A stretch of 64,000 bases of DNA from Cannabis sativa. Its lineage: Eukaryota > Streptophyta > Magnoliopsida > Rosales > Cannabaceae. Position 1 is the stretch's first letter. Every line of letters begins with the position of its first letter. The notes under the pieces are model-generated. The model was not told where the DNA came from. It ran no database searches and saw nothing but the letters and a program-made list of their open reading frames with translations. The translations under genes were made by a program, and so were the position numbers. Below are positions 10,650 through 22,876 of the stretch, piece after piece. The stretch covers positions 72,283,580 through 72,347,579 of the forward strand of contig NC_083610.1 of the NCBI RefSeq assembly GCF_029168945.1, given 5' to 3'.

Positions 10650-12757
10650 TCAAGCGTCTGGAGCAGCAGGAGTACTCGCGTCAGGAGCAGTCTCGTCCGC
10701 GACTTTGCTGACGATCTCATTCTCGACTTCCTCAGCCTGTACGCCCTCGACCTCATCCAGAAGGTTGCCTCCCCCACCTTGAGTCTGGGTAGGCGACATG
10801 GCGCAAAAGGCCTCAGCCATCTCGGCAGCTTCAGCTCCAAGAAGAGAGAAGTCGAAGTCGGGGACTTTTGAAAGAGTGGTGTAGATATAATCAGACACAG
10901 CCTGGTCGTACTGCTTCTTCCCATTCTCTTTCTCAGCCTCCAAATCGCGAGCCATCTCGACGATCGTTGTCTGCGACTTCTTGACCTCGAGCTCCGCCTG
11001 TTCTTTCGCCCTGCTGAGTTCCTCGAGCTCCTTCTCCTTGGCCTTGCTAAGTTCCTCAATCCTCGCCACATCCTGCTTCAGCTTTTTTATATTTTCCTGA
11101 AAGTGAGCATTCTGCCTCTTCAGCGAGTCGGCTTCCTTCGAAGGAGTAGCCGCAGCTTTTATGAACAAAGCCATGGACTGCGCGGCCAGTTCAGTGGATC
11201 GAGTAACGAGATCCTCGTAAGGGATCTCAGCCAGGAACTTTTCCTGCATGGCCAGGAAGTCGCGAGCGCGAACTGGAGGGTCAATGACGACTTTCTTCCC
11301 CTTGTCCTGAGTGGTCTTGGCCAGCTTCTTGGAAGAGTCTGCGACAAGCGAAGCCATCACATCGCTCTTCCTCTTCTGGGCAACGACCGGCAAAGTCGTC
11401 GCTGTTCCACCCTTTGGTTTGATCTTCAGGACAGGGGCAGACTTCAGAAAAGTCATATCTGCAAGCATAAATGACAGATAAGTAAAAAATCACAATCCTA
11501 CCCGTCAGTTTATAGCAAAAGACGAGTTACCTGAAATTTGTCGAGGAGTTTGCTTAGAAAGACGCTTGTCTATTCGCTCTTGCTGCTTCTCAGATGGTTC
11601 TTTGTATACTGGCTCCCGTTGAAGACTCGCGTTCTCGGGAATCAGCTGATGTTCTCGCAACTTCGCAGTCGTACACAATAATCGCCAGTCGCGATCTTGT
11701 ACCGGAAGGCTCCCAAGAATTTCAGCTGTCTCCTTGCTAGTCGCGTCAAGAGTTGGTCGAACTGGTCTATCTGCGATGACAACAAAAAGCGGGTTAGCAA
11801 AAGATTTCAAAAAGCAAAGTAAAAAATGTCTAAGTCAAAAAAAATACGCGACATACTGGGTCTGCGATTAAAGTCAGTCCTAATCCCAGGAACCTTAAAG
11901 ACGTAAAACCACTTCGACTTCCAGTCACCCATGTTCGATACCATCCCCTCAACACCGTTTATTTCAGAAGTCGCCCATTTGCTAAAGCAGTAGAAGCCGT
12001 TATGGAGGCCCACGCTCTTTATATCGTAGAAGTAACTAAACTCTTCTACTGACGGAGCCCTATGGGCATACTCCATGTACATCGCATAGAAAGCCAATAC
12101 GGTGCGATAACTGTTGGGTGTCAGCTGAAAGGGCGATACGTCATATCGCCTAAGAATGGCCGCGACGAATTGATGAAAGGGGACCGATACACCACATCGA
12201 AGGATGGGTATTGAGATTCCCACATCCTCTGTAGGGATGATCGCAGGGTTGGTGAATGGAAGGTGCGCTCTCTGAGATGGTTTAGGACGTTGAAACGCGA
12301 GTCGCAACAAATTCAACCTCACAAAGGTGGTGAAGTCTGATTTGGCAACCCTCGAGACTAAATCCTCGCACGCGAAGGGCTCGTTCAATTGGGAGTCGTC
12401 GACCGAATCTGTCCCACTCCCTTCCGCTTCCTCCTCTTCCCCACCTGACTCGCGGACTGGAGTCGTCCATTCCTCCTCCACCTCCTCGACCTCGATGTCG
12501 GGAGCATGCCTCGTATGTATGAGGTAGTCGCGTGCCGACACTGTGGACTCGCTGTCCCGGATATCGATTGTCCCAGGTTCAGCGAGCTCCTGTACCATCC
12601 TCTCGATGTCTACGGAAGACATCGGACCTAACTCTATTTCCGCAGCCTCCATTTCGGAGATGTCCGTAGGGAGAAAACTGTCTCTCTCCTGATCCGACTC
12701 TCCGTCAAAGGCGTGGCCTCCTGAGCCGAGCTGCTGGCTATCCGATAGATCGCTCAT
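10650..12757 (-). CDS. Antisense three-exon accessory gene of the Tat element (Transposase_28-like plus coiled coil)
   Basis: The exons are 12757-11857, 11770-11531 and 11458-10650. Both introns (86 and 72 bp) begin GT (GTATGT, GTAACT) and end CAG, and splicing keeps one open frame of 649 codons plus stop. The ATG at 12757 (MSDLSDSQQ) follows a TTTCAG, so a further intron in the leader is possible. Residues about 90-125 are acidic. Residues about 170-300 (VPFHQFVAAILRRYDVSPF, LTPNSYRTVLAFYAMYMEY, SYFYDIK) match the plant 'putative gypsy type transposon' family (Pfam Transposase_28). Basic NLS-like stretches (AQKRKS, KGKKVV) come next, then a long charged coiled coil at about 490-565. The biochemical role is unknown. 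Tat elements often carry such an antisense ORF between pol and the 3' LTR. It is intact while gag-pol is broken. Confidence 0.85.
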
Positions 12758-12960
12758 CTGAAAGATAGAAGATCTTTTCAGCGTGATGGATGTGTGAAAA
12801 ATAAAAGTAAGTGATCTCACCCGCAGTAGATTATAAAGTCGCATTCGACAGAAAGGTCAGCCTCCATGCGAAAACTGACCATCCCGTCAATATGCGAGAA
12901 GAGATACAGCTATCTTGGGCAAGTAATTCACGCATCCTCGGTTAAACGGTATACCTCCAG

Positions 12961-13043
12961 AAACGGTTGGGAGTTTCCCAGTGACTCAAGAGGTATGTAT
13001 TTTCGAGCATAACCCTGAAGTTACTGGGAGACCCCCACCGTTT
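12961..13043. repeat. Imperfect inverted repeat 1 in the antisense-gene leader
   Basis: The left arm AAACGGTTGGGAGTTTCCCA pairs with the right arm ending CACCGTTT (13021-13043), with a few mismatches. It lies between the antisense ATG (12757) and its candidate TATA (13719-13726). Confidence 0.7.
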
Positions 13044-13098
13044 CGAGACTACCTATCAACCAAAGAGTGCGATCATTCGAGTATTAACGCACGTCAAC

Positions 13099-13181
13099 AA
13101 ATGGCTGGGTGTATCACAGTATCTCAAGGGGCATATAATCGCATATATGGCCATTAGAATACTGTGACACACCCACCATTT
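13099..13181. repeat. Imperfect inverted repeat 2 in the antisense-gene leader
   Basis: The left arm AAATGGCTGGGTGTATCACA pairs with a right arm ending ACCCACCATTT, nearly perfectly over 23-24 bp. Its arms also resemble those of the inverted repeat at 12961-13043, so the two may be diverged copies. Confidence 0.75.
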
Positions 13182-13283
13182 GGAATGGCAATTAATACTC
13201 TCACCACTCAGCCCGCGACATGTAAAGATCCTAAAAGGTCTAGCCAACAGTTAAGCGGAAATAAGTCTTGGAAATATGCGATT

Positions 13284-13345
13284 ATTCAAGCTGTTCATCC
13301 GAACACCCGCGAACATTCAAATTGTTCATCCGAATATCCGCGAGT
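13284..13345. repeat. Tandem repeat, 2 x 31 bp
   Basis: Units start at 13284 and 13315; both read ATTCAA..TGTTCATCCGAA followed by a variant of CACCCGCGA. It is non-coding and lies in the putative antisense leader. Confidence 0.75.
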
Positions 13346-13718
13346 ATTCGAGACGTGAATCAGTGCCTATGAATTATGTGCGGTTATGTCAGTTTACAGG
13401 TCCTATACTATGAATGTTACCCAGTTTCATTTACCCAAAACACGTAATACCCACTAGCATACATTCCTAAAAGCCTTTAAAAACATCCAAATCCAGAAAG
13501 CAAAGCACATTTTCTCCAAAAACAGAAAACGAAAATGCAGTGATTTAGAAACTAACCTTTAGTTTTGATTCCTGCGATTGCTCTCGATCACTTCTGAGAT
13601 TGAAAATGTTGTGGAAAGTGGCAGAAAATCTGGGAATGGATTTTTTCTGAAGTGTATGCACTGGAGGGAAGTTAAGAGAAAAGAGGGAAAAATGGGAAAT
13701 TTGATTCGTATCAAAGCG

Positions 13719-13726
13719 TTTAAATA
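13719..13726 (-). promoter_or_regulatory. Candidate TATA box for the antisense gene
   Basis: On the minus strand this reads TATTTAAA, preceded by GGG, about 960 bp upstream of the antisense ATG. A possible donor, AAAG then GTTAGT, lies downstream near 13556, which would fit a spliced leader. This is inference from motif and position only. Confidence 0.4.
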
Positions 13727-13989
13727 CCCATATCCCTTATTAATTGGGATTGTGACACGTGGCAGCCAGAATGCCTAAGGTCGCCCAATCTAACGGCCAA
13801 CTATGGCCACGCCTACACGAAAACCGAAGAGTTTCGTGACGTGGCACCCTAGAGATAATAAAAATTAATAATTACAGCCGTCATTTTTCGAAACCCTCGA
13901 TGGGACAACCAAAAGGTCACCTCCTCGTGACAACCTTTCACCTGTCTCTCGAGTAATAGTTTCCCTCAGTGACCGCTCTTGTCACATCG

Positions 13990-14005
13990 CGAAACTAGGG
14001 GCATG
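13990..14005 (+). other. Polypurine tract region before the Tat 3' LTR
   Basis: GAAACTAGGGGCATG sits directly before the 3' LTR (TGTTG at 14006), where plus-strand priming occurs. It is a weak but correctly placed purine tract. Confidence 0.5.
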
Positions 14006-14850
14006 TGTTGTAGTGAGATTTCTCTCACCTAGAAACTCGAGACCAGACTCCTCTTTAAAGGACACGTGTATTCAGATTTCCAATGAAGGCTGAATGTCCG
14101 TAAGAGACTCCTCGAAGTTTAGACCTCGCTCAGGATAAAACCAGCGAGGTATTACAAGTGCGACTTAAGTTGCACCGCGTAACCGTAATTCTCATCATAC
14201 AGGGTAGACCCAACTCGCATGTGTCAGAGCATGTGCGAGTGTCCCCTCTATATCTCCGCGACAAGTATAGAGACCAACTCCCTATGATGCAGTTTGGTCC
14301 CGACGACTCAATAGCCCTGACAGACCAATACAAATTCGTATGTCCAGACTTTAATAGCTCCAACATGCGACGTCTACAAGGGGCGATTACCTAAGGACGG
14401 AGACGTTCCAAACGTACTGGCGGAACATGAACGGTCAACTCGTAGATGCGGAAGACGCATACGTTGATGAACTTAGTAACTGTCATACATTTATTAATGT
14501 TAACGTTGTTTGAGTTTAGTTATTGCAATTCAATGTGTAAATAATGGATTAACAATGAATGTGATCCTCATGTAACCGATTGGACACCTACTTTGTATAT
14601 AAAGGGGTGATCCACCATGAAAATGGACCTACGAATCCTTTGCTACAGTGGACTAAGCAGATCGAAATCTGACTGAACCACTATAATTCATTGTCTTGTT
14701 TACTTTTTCCAGCCTTGTTACTTGTTCTTGCATTCCCAGTCGAGTACTCGCCATTCTAGGTTGAATACTCGCACTTGTCATTTCCCTAAAAATTATCTTT
14801 TATATCAATTAAATAGTACTTTTTGGTGTTGCGAAATTCACTCGATAACA
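14006..14850 (+). repeat. 3' LTR of the nested Tat element
   Basis: This 845-bp LTR is identical to 3371-4236 apart from four substitutions and lack of the 21-bp segment. It is followed by the target duplication ACACA at 14851-14855, where the Sirevirus gag resumes. Confidence 0.95.
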
Positions 14851-14855
14851 ACACA

Positions 14856-16060
14856 TTTCAATTTGATGAGACAATTTTTTATTCAATTTATTCAACTCTC
14901 TATTTTCAGAAGCAACCTGAATCCATTTTTCATACATGACTTTGTATGATTCAGCAAGAGACTCTTCACAGATTTCAGACTCATCTGAATCTGATTCCTC
15001 TTGTTCGGTGGTATTATTCAAACATACCAATCTAGCTTTCACCTGTGAAGCACTCAACACATTAGTCATAACAGAAGTTAGGGAAACATTTTCAGAATTA
15101 TCTTCATCACTTTCGGTTTCATCATCACTCCAAGTAACATTGAAACTTTTCTTATTCTTTTTCAAAGTGTTTGCACAGTCAGCTTGAATATGCCCAAAAC
15201 CTTCACATTCCCTGCACTGAATTCCCTTTTTATTAGAGACAGATGGTTTAATAAAAGTATTACCTTTTGAACCTTTCGAAATATTCTTTTTATTTCCCAT
15301 CTTTTTCATATATTTTTGAAAATTCTTTGTTAATAAAGCAATCTCATCATCACATTCACTATCAGAATTTTCATTATTAGCAACTTTCAAAGCAATACTC
15401 TTACCTTTATCAGCAATGGATTTGGGTTTGTCCTTTTGTTTAATCTTTTGATTTAATTCAAAAGTACGTAAAGAACCCATCAATTCTTCCAACTTCATTG
15501 TGCTAAAATCTTTAGCTTCCTCCATTGCCAAAAGTTTAGTATCGAACCTCTCTGGAAGAACTCTAACAATTTTTCTCACAAGAACAGAATCATCAAGTTT
15601 TTCACCAAGAGCAAAATATTCATTTGCAATATCAAATAATTTTTCATAGAATTCAGTTAAGGTTTCATTATCCGACATTCTAAGCTCATCAAATTTAGTT
15701 TGAAGCATGATAAATCTATATCGCTTAACATCAGAAGTTCCCTCAAACTTAGTTTGAAGGATCTCCCAAGCTTCCTTGGCAGAAACACAAGATGATATAA
15801 GTTTGATATAACCTTCACCTGCACCATTAAAGATAGCATGCAAAGCTTTGCTATTGTAGGCTGAGAATCTGTCTCAACTGGTAGAGAGCAACCTGATAGA
15901 ACAATCCTCCAAGCTCTCTCATCTTGAGATTTGATGAAGGCCCTCATTCTAACTTTCCAGTAAGGATAGTTAGAGTCATTAAGCAACGGTGGTCTAGAAA
16001 TAGAACTTCCTTCTGCAAAAAAATGACATTTTAACACAAAAACGTTATAGGACCACACTA
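14856..16060 (-). pseudogene. Sirevirus-like gag, N-terminal part, frameshifted
   Basis: The minus-strand product starts near the FAEGSSISRPPLL segment (about 16025) and continues YPYWKVRMRAFIKSQDERAW, the N-terminal signature of copia gag proteins. Around 15855-15862 the frame changes: the text passes from VETDSQPT directly to NSKALHAIFNG, so some residues are lost. It then runs open through KEAWEILQTKFEG, ERFDTKLLAMEE and a CX2CX4HX4C knuckle CRECEGFGHIQADC (about 15180-15225) to the Tat insertion. Gag proteins package the RNA in cytoplasmic particles. With the second knuckle at about 3000, this gag has two zinc knuckles. The initiation codon is uncertain; a TTTTTTTGCAG before the first clear residues could be an acceptor site. 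Confidence 0.82.
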
Positions 16061-16075
16061 ATAGTTTAGTGTCCC

Positions 16076-16087
16076 GCTCTGATACCA
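16076..16087 (-). other. Primer-binding site of the Sirevirus-like element (tRNA-Met type)
   Basis: On the minus strand TGGTATCAGAGC (extended by GGGAC) lies two bases inside the LTR end at 16090. This is the usual complement of initiator tRNA-Met and the extended form is usual for Sireviruses. Confidence 0.92.
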
Positions 16088-16089
16088 AT

Positions 16090-17208
16090 TGAAAAACCGT
16101 GTTTTTGCAAATGTCAGTTGTATATAAGAAAATATAAAACTGTAAGTGTTTGCAGAAGCAGAAAGTAATTCTGCTACAGCAACACGAAACAGGCAGAATA
16201 TAAAATATATGCAGAAAAATAAATAACTTGACACAAGAGATTTATACGTTGTATAAGTGTTCTCACGAACACTCCTAGTCCACGGGGCCACGCCCAGAGA
16301 ATGAAATCAATTAATAAAGTATCAAAATTACGAAGACAATTGACTTAAACAAGTTTAGACTCCCTCTAAAGTATTGCCGCAATCCTTTGTAATCCACTTT
16401 ATGAATCTGACTTCTTGAAAAACCTTCAAGCCCGAACTCCCTTCGTCTTTGAAGTGTGAGTGCTTACTTCCTCTTGAAGTAAGGCTTCAACAAGTCTTCT
16501 CCCGAAGACCAAGTGCTTACTTCCTCCCGAAGTAAGGCTTTATCAAGTCTTCTCCCGAAGACCAATCTCTTGTTCAGTCAAGTAGTTCTTCACAACAGAG
16601 TAAGAACAGAAATAGACAACTAGAACCTAGATGAACAACTAGGCTCTCACAAAACAAAGAAAAACTCTCTTCTCTGAAAAAGTTAAGTGCAAAAAATTAT
16701 TAATGGAAGAGCTAATTCGAATGACTGCTCTCTAAGCTCTATTTATAGAATATAGAAACCTTAGAGACAGTCACAAATTCGAATCTACAGCTGTACAAAA
16801 ACTTTCCTAAAGAAACACGATCTGCTACATCAGATTCGGATGCTGACGCAGCAGATCACACCAGAAACGGGAAACTTGCTAAAATCGGGTCCGATCTTCT
16901 ATCAATGCTTGATTCCTGCCAAAAACAGATTAGATATTCTGATTGTATCAAGATACAATCGAAATCAATAAGGAAAAGGCAATAATCAAAGTTTCCCTAA
17001 AAAAGAGAACTTTCCAAAAGAGAATTGCTTCTCTTTTAAGAAGTTTTCAACAAAGGAAAGATCAGCTGAAAGTGCAACTTTCCTAACAAGGAAAATAGAA
17101 ACTAAAAACCGAATTTATAAGGTAAGAATTCAGGTATGAATGCACAACAATCTTACCATAAAAGGAAAAATTATTTTGTCAACTAACTTGCCAAAAAAGG
17201 ACTTTACA
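16090..17208 (-). repeat. LTR of the Sirevirus-like element
   Basis: This 1,119-bp LTR reads TGTAAAGTCC...TTTTTCA on the minus strand, with TG/CA ends. It is bounded by the primer-binding site on one side and by AAAGGGGGAGAT, a polypurine tract, on the other. Having a polypurine tract next to a 5' LTR means that Sirevirus internal sequence lies on both sides. Confidence 0.85.
16740..16747 (-). promoter_or_regulatory. TATA box of the Sirevirus-like LTR
   Basis: TATAAATA on the minus strand, about 460 bp into the LTR, in a CTATAAATAGAGC context typical of plant promoters. Confidence 0.65.
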
Positions 17209-17456
17209 ATCTCCCCCTTTGGCACTTTAGATGAACAAAATAATTTTTAACATAAAGTACCTGCAAGTCAAAGTTAGCAAGAGCAAAAACTACTCCCCCT
17301 GAGTAACACAATCGAATATCACAAAGAAACCAAAAAACAAGCTAACTTTAAAAAATATGTTCACAAGTACTAACCACAACTCCCCCTGGAAAAAGGGTCC
17401 AGAGTTGGGCAACACAAACAGATTAAAACTCAAATAAAATAAATATTTCTCCCCCT
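17209..17456 (-). other. Repeated polypurine tracts upstream of the Sirevirus-like LTR
   Basis: Four minus-strand copies of AGGGGGAG occur at 17449-17456, 17380-17387, 17293-17300 and 17211-17218; the last abuts the LTR. Multiple polypurine tracts near the 3' LTR are a known Sirevirus trait. Confidence 0.8.
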
Positions 17457-17537
17457 TTTTGTTTATCGGAGTGCCAAAGTAAACAAAGAAAGATAAATAT
17501 AAATATGTTCAATCAAAAGCAAAGAAAAAACAGCAAC

Positions 17538-17916
17538 TTAGTCTCGGTAGAGTTCAACCAAAGAAGTCAACTGCTTGGACATCTCATGCTGAAGTTCTTC
17601 CATTGCAGCAAGACGGTTGTTCACGTTTTGAACTTCAGTCTTGACTTCCTGGAGTTCTGCAGCAGCAGAACTTGAACTTGCAGCAGCAGCAGCTCCAACC
17701 TTAGGCCGTTTTTGAAACACACCATCAAAGTATTCCGAGTGTTAGAATGTAGGACCAGTGATAGGGGGCTCAAGTGATTCATGTGATTGGGCCACATTCT
17801 TCTGAGAAGATAAAACCTTAAAGATTAGATTTGGAAAAACAAGTTTAAAGCTTGGCTTTTTACCTCTTCGGAATAAAACAATCTGGTTCAGAATGTGTGA
17901 GGACAAATCAATTGAA
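17538..17916 (-). pseudogene. C-terminal end of the Sirevirus-like env-like accessory ORF
   Basis: A minus-strand frame runs from about 17912 to 17538. It reads LNQIVLFRRGKKPSFKLVFP, then SLEPPITGPTF, an in-frame TAA (17742-17744), then EYFDGVFQKRPKVG, an alanine/serine tract and a C-terminal coiled coil (ELQEVKTEVQNVNNRLAAME). Position (after pol, before the polypurine tracts) and the closing coiled coil fit the extra ORF of Sireviruses, sometimes called env-like. No function is shown. It is cut on its upstream side at 17916 by the unrelated LTR fragment. Confidence 0.65.
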
Positions 17917-19807
<1,891 letters not shown>

Positions 19808-20517
19808 ATTTTATCCTGAGTTTTTCTCCAATGATCAAGAGTAATAGAAGTTGAAACAATGCTTTCATCAACAAAAAAAGTTTTTTGTTTCCAAACAATG
19901 TTATTTCTAGCTTTTCAAAGAGCCCAACAACACATGACTGCACGACACATTTTTTTCCTCATTAAAAGGTTTAACAATCAGCTCTAGCCAGCTACCAAAG
20001 GAGCTGCTGGGATCAACTATAGAAGCCGTACCTTGTTGTAACCAGCAAGCTTGTGCAAAGGAGCATGACATTAGAGCATGGTTGATGGATTCGGGTGTAG
20101 AAGAACAGACTGAGCAAATAGAAGAAACATTAACATGCTTTACAACAAGTTGGAGGCAAGTAGGAAGACAACTAGTGAGCGTTAAAGAAAGTTCTTTACC
20201 TTTGGAGGTATTTTCAAGTGCCAAAGACGATGCCAAAACCCAGAATTGTTGGCACTACTATACTCATTTTGTTGATTCTGGAGCAAATTATAAGCGCTTT
20301 TGACAGAGAAGCTCCCAGAATGCTCTTCCTTCCAAGACCAAGAATCTCTTGTGGCATTTGAACTGAGAGGATTACCCAAGATTAGAGAAATATCTCAGCC
20401 ATTCAAGATGTTGCATATGCTTTCAGCATCCCATCTTCGTGACCCAAGGTGAAACAAATTAAGAGCTAACACTTTTATTGATGAGGCCTGAATGTGTTTA
20501 GTAAAATAGTGATCTTC
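19808..20517 (-). mobile_element. L1-type LINE, 3' portion (zf-RVT region), split from 36615-39312
   Basis: Minus-strand coding text reads EDHYFTKHIQASSIKVLALN, then DSWSWKEEHSGSFSVKSAYN, LWHLKIPPKVKNFL, LPTCLQLV and a CSVC...ALMSC zinc cluster. This is the reverse-transcriptase-associated zf-RVT domain that closes plant L1 ORF2. Reading continues in frame from 36615 once the Tekay pair is removed. The LINE 3' UTR and poly-A are missing because an LTR fragment joins at 19807. Confidence 0.88.
19907..20380 (-). pseudogene. LINE ORF2 C-terminus, zf-RVT domain
   Basis: Two overlapping minus-strand frames (20379-20182 and 20236-19907) together give the domain, so one frameshift lies near 20200. 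The motifs GSFSVKSAYNLL, WHLKIPPKVKNFL, CSVCSSTPESINHALMSC and ACW are in the usual order. The role of this zinc-binding domain in retrotransposition is not firmly known. Confidence 0.8.
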
Positions 20518-22597
20518 TGTAATGACCGCTCTAGTAATATGGATTAGAAAAGGCAATTAGCACTAATTTTTATTATTTTATTATTATTTGTGAATTAAAT
20601 TTAAATGTGGACCCCAATATTTAGAAATAAATATTAGAGTTATAATTTCTCAATTTCGGAGATTTTATTAAACTCTAGGGGTATTATCTAGCTTATATGT
20701 GTAATATGTTATTTTTGTAATTTTTGTTCGGCGACAACGGAAAATGCGATGGATGGCTAGATTGATCACATGGGTAAGTTTAGAACCTTATTTCATAGTG
20801 GGAAATATTTTAGAGAAAATATTTTATCGAGATTGAGCGGGGTTATGGAATTGACCATTTTACCCCTAGCTTTAGAATTAACCAAGTTTTAACCTTAAGG
20901 GCTTTTTAGTCTTTTCTTATTTGGTTAAATGAGGGTTAGGTGGCAGCCTTGGGTGATGACACCTATTTCATGTTAATATATTGGGTGAAAAGGGATTTTA
21001 TTTTGAAAAAGGAAATTAAAAATTAGAGAAAATCAAGAACCATTTCTCTTTTCTCTCTCTTGGGGTTCGGCTCTCTCAAACCAGAAGGAAAAACCCAAAG
21101 TTTTCTTCATAATTTCTGTATTTCCATCCAAGGATTCAAGGAAAAATATCTAAGGTAACCCTAGCTCCTTTCTCTTTCAAGTTCATGAAGTTGTATGTTG
21201 GTTTTTGAGGTGATTTTGGGTAATAGGGGCTGTTAGGGTTTAAGGTTTGCTTAGTTCGAATTTTAGGGTTTGTTAAGCTTAATTCTAGTTCATGGTAGCT
21301 GGTTTAGAGATTGGTTGTTAGTTTTGAGCAATTCTAAGCTTTGAGTTCAAGCTTTAAGCTTTAATGGCAAGTTGATATTTATTGTGTTTTTCTGTGAAAT
21401 ACTGGCTGGGTTTTATTGTGTATGCCTTGATTAGGAGCTCTGGAGAGTTTGGTAAAGATTGGGATTAAATTGAATTAAGGGGGATAATTTTTTGGTTTCC
21501 TGCAGCAGAACCGGAATTCCGGTTCTGGGTGGTCTGTACCAACCGGTCGACCGGTTGGTGACTTAGAACCGGGATGCCGGTTGGGAACCGGTCTACCTGT
21601 TGGGGGATTTTCCAGAACCCTAGTTTTGGCCAATTTTGAGATATTTAGGGTATTGTCATGAGGTTTATCGATAGGGAAACTTTTAGTTTCAAGTTTTAAG
21701 TCCCGGAAAGTGATTTAGCGAGTCACTCATCTGTATTACCGTTATTGTGATTAGGGCATCCATCTAGCACGTGAATTCCGTTAAGGTCGGCCAGCACACT
21801 TGAATTCGGAAAACAGGTAAGAACTGTGTATAATGTATGGTGTGATTATCTGAATGTGTGTATATGTGTTTATATATGCATGCTTGAATTATGTTAAACA
21901 CTACCAACACTTGTATGATTAAGTTATAGAGTGTATTGGTACAGTGATTGTTGCTGATTTGAGTACGATACAGTGATACCAACACAAGCATAGGAAAATG
22001 CTAAGGTGTGTGGTACATCACTCAGTGTTACTCAGTGATCGGGATAAACCCTACCAACACTCGTACAGCGAGGTACGATGTGTATGTGGTATAGTGGTTG
22101 TACCCACAGTATTGAACGTTCATACTCATACGGTAAGCTCTGTAAATAGGTGTATGGGCGCCTATTTACGGAGTCGGAAATTATATGATATGTTATATGC
22201 ATTTCTTACCGGGTACGTTGACTCACGGTTTACGCTTCCATGTGTAGGTAAAGGAAAGGCGAAGGCTGAACGGAGTGAACACGAGCTCGGGTGAGATTGT
22301 ACATGTCAAGCGGCGCGACACAGGTGTTCGGTCTCGGGACATCTGGGAGTTGTATTTTGAAAGTCGCTGTGCGATCTGTAAATTTGTATATTTTGGATTG
22401 TATGCTTGAAAAGTAAAGTTTGTAAAGTTTTAAAAATCGGGATCCCGGCACTTGTAAATATTTTATTAAATTACAAAGTTTAGTATTTAATGCAAAAGTT
22501 TTAATTTGACACGTTTTTCGAGAAATTTCTTTGATTAACAAAGATTGCACAATTATTGAAAAAGCACTGTAGCGTGCCTTAGCATTAGGGCGTTACA
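20518..22597 (+). repeat. Left LTR of the Tekay tandem pair
   Basis: A 2,080-bp LTR with TG/CA ends, non-coding. It matches the other two copies apart from a palindrome-rich block near 21500-21605 and several CAG/CTG-linked differences between about 22090 and 22330. Confidence 0.95.
21507..21559. other. Palindrome cluster in the Tekay LTR
   Basis: Two perfect palindromes stand side by side: 20 bp at 21507-21526 (AGAACCGGAA and its complement) and 22 bp at 21538-21559 (ACCAACCGGTC and its complement). More CCGGTT half-sites follow to about 21600. The block recurs in the third LTR and is altered in the middle one; decayed CCGGTT/ACTGGTT motifs are also seen in the older LTR near 43860-43905. 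Confidence 0.75.
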
Positions 22598-22601
22598 ATT
22601 T

Positions 22602-22613
22602 TGGTATCAGAGC
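22602..22613 (+). other. Primer-binding site, Tekay copy A
   Basis: TGGTATCAGAGC four bases after the LTR end, the standard initiator tRNA-Met complement. Confidence 0.9.
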
Positions 22614-22876
22614 CAGGTTTGTCTACCGAAGCTTGCTATGACATGTACAATCTTCATCAGAGAAAGCTCGGTTCACGGTTCAGTAAGCCTGTACTTGTTT
22701 AGTATCTTAAATAAATGTGAATGTGAAAGCATGTTAGGAAGCATACTAGATTTAAATTAAATATATTTTCTTAAAAGAAAAGAAAGTGTGTTGCCTTTAA
22801 GTTATTAAGAGCGGTGTTAATTTTGATCGCTGTCTAACCTGCCTGGCTTATGGATTCGCAGGCTAAGTCCTATTAA

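Larger units (their letters stand above)
3371..14850 (+). mobile_element. Tat-lineage Ty3/gypsy retrotransposon, young, nested in the Sirevirus gag
   Basis: This is a complete element: 5' LTR 3371-4236, primer-binding site, gag, protease, RT, RNase H, a second RNase H, integrase, an antisense accessory gene, a purine tract and 3' LTR 14006-14850. Both LTRs begin TGTTG and end ATAACA. The element is flanked by the 5-bp direct repeat ACACA (3366-3370 and 14851-14855). RT-before-integrase order gives Ty3/gypsy; the extra RNase H after RT and the antisense gene before the 3' LTR are hallmarks of the Tat lineage (Retand/Ogre-like). By eye the LTRs differ by four substitutions and one 21-bp indel, so the insertion is recent. 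Gag-pol carries three in-frame stops, an RT deletion, a frameshift and an altered integrase residue. Confidence 0.95.
1..17208 (-). mobile_element. Sirevirus-like Ty1/copia retrotransposon, interrupted and running off the left edge
   Basis: Read on the minus strand, the order is LTR (17208-16090), a tRNA-Met type primer-binding site, gag, a gap filled by the Tat element at 3371-14850, the rest of gag, then protease, integrase, reverse transcriptase and the start of RNase H at the left edge. The integrase-before-RT order defines Ty1/copia. The large gag with a CCHC knuckle, the TGGTATCAGAGCGGGAC primer site and repeated GGGGGAG tracts beside the LTR are typical of Sireviruses. The Tat insertion duplicated ACACA (3366-3370 and 14851-14855), and the gag frame continues exactly across it once one copy is removed. 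The 3' LTR lies outside the window. Confidence 0.9.

Noticed and set aside
16076..16087. tRNA-like sequence considered as a tRNA gene, likewise at 22602, 29609, 42821 and 61632
   Set aside because: Only 12-18 bases complementary to the tRNA 3' end are present next to LTR ends; these are primer-binding sites.
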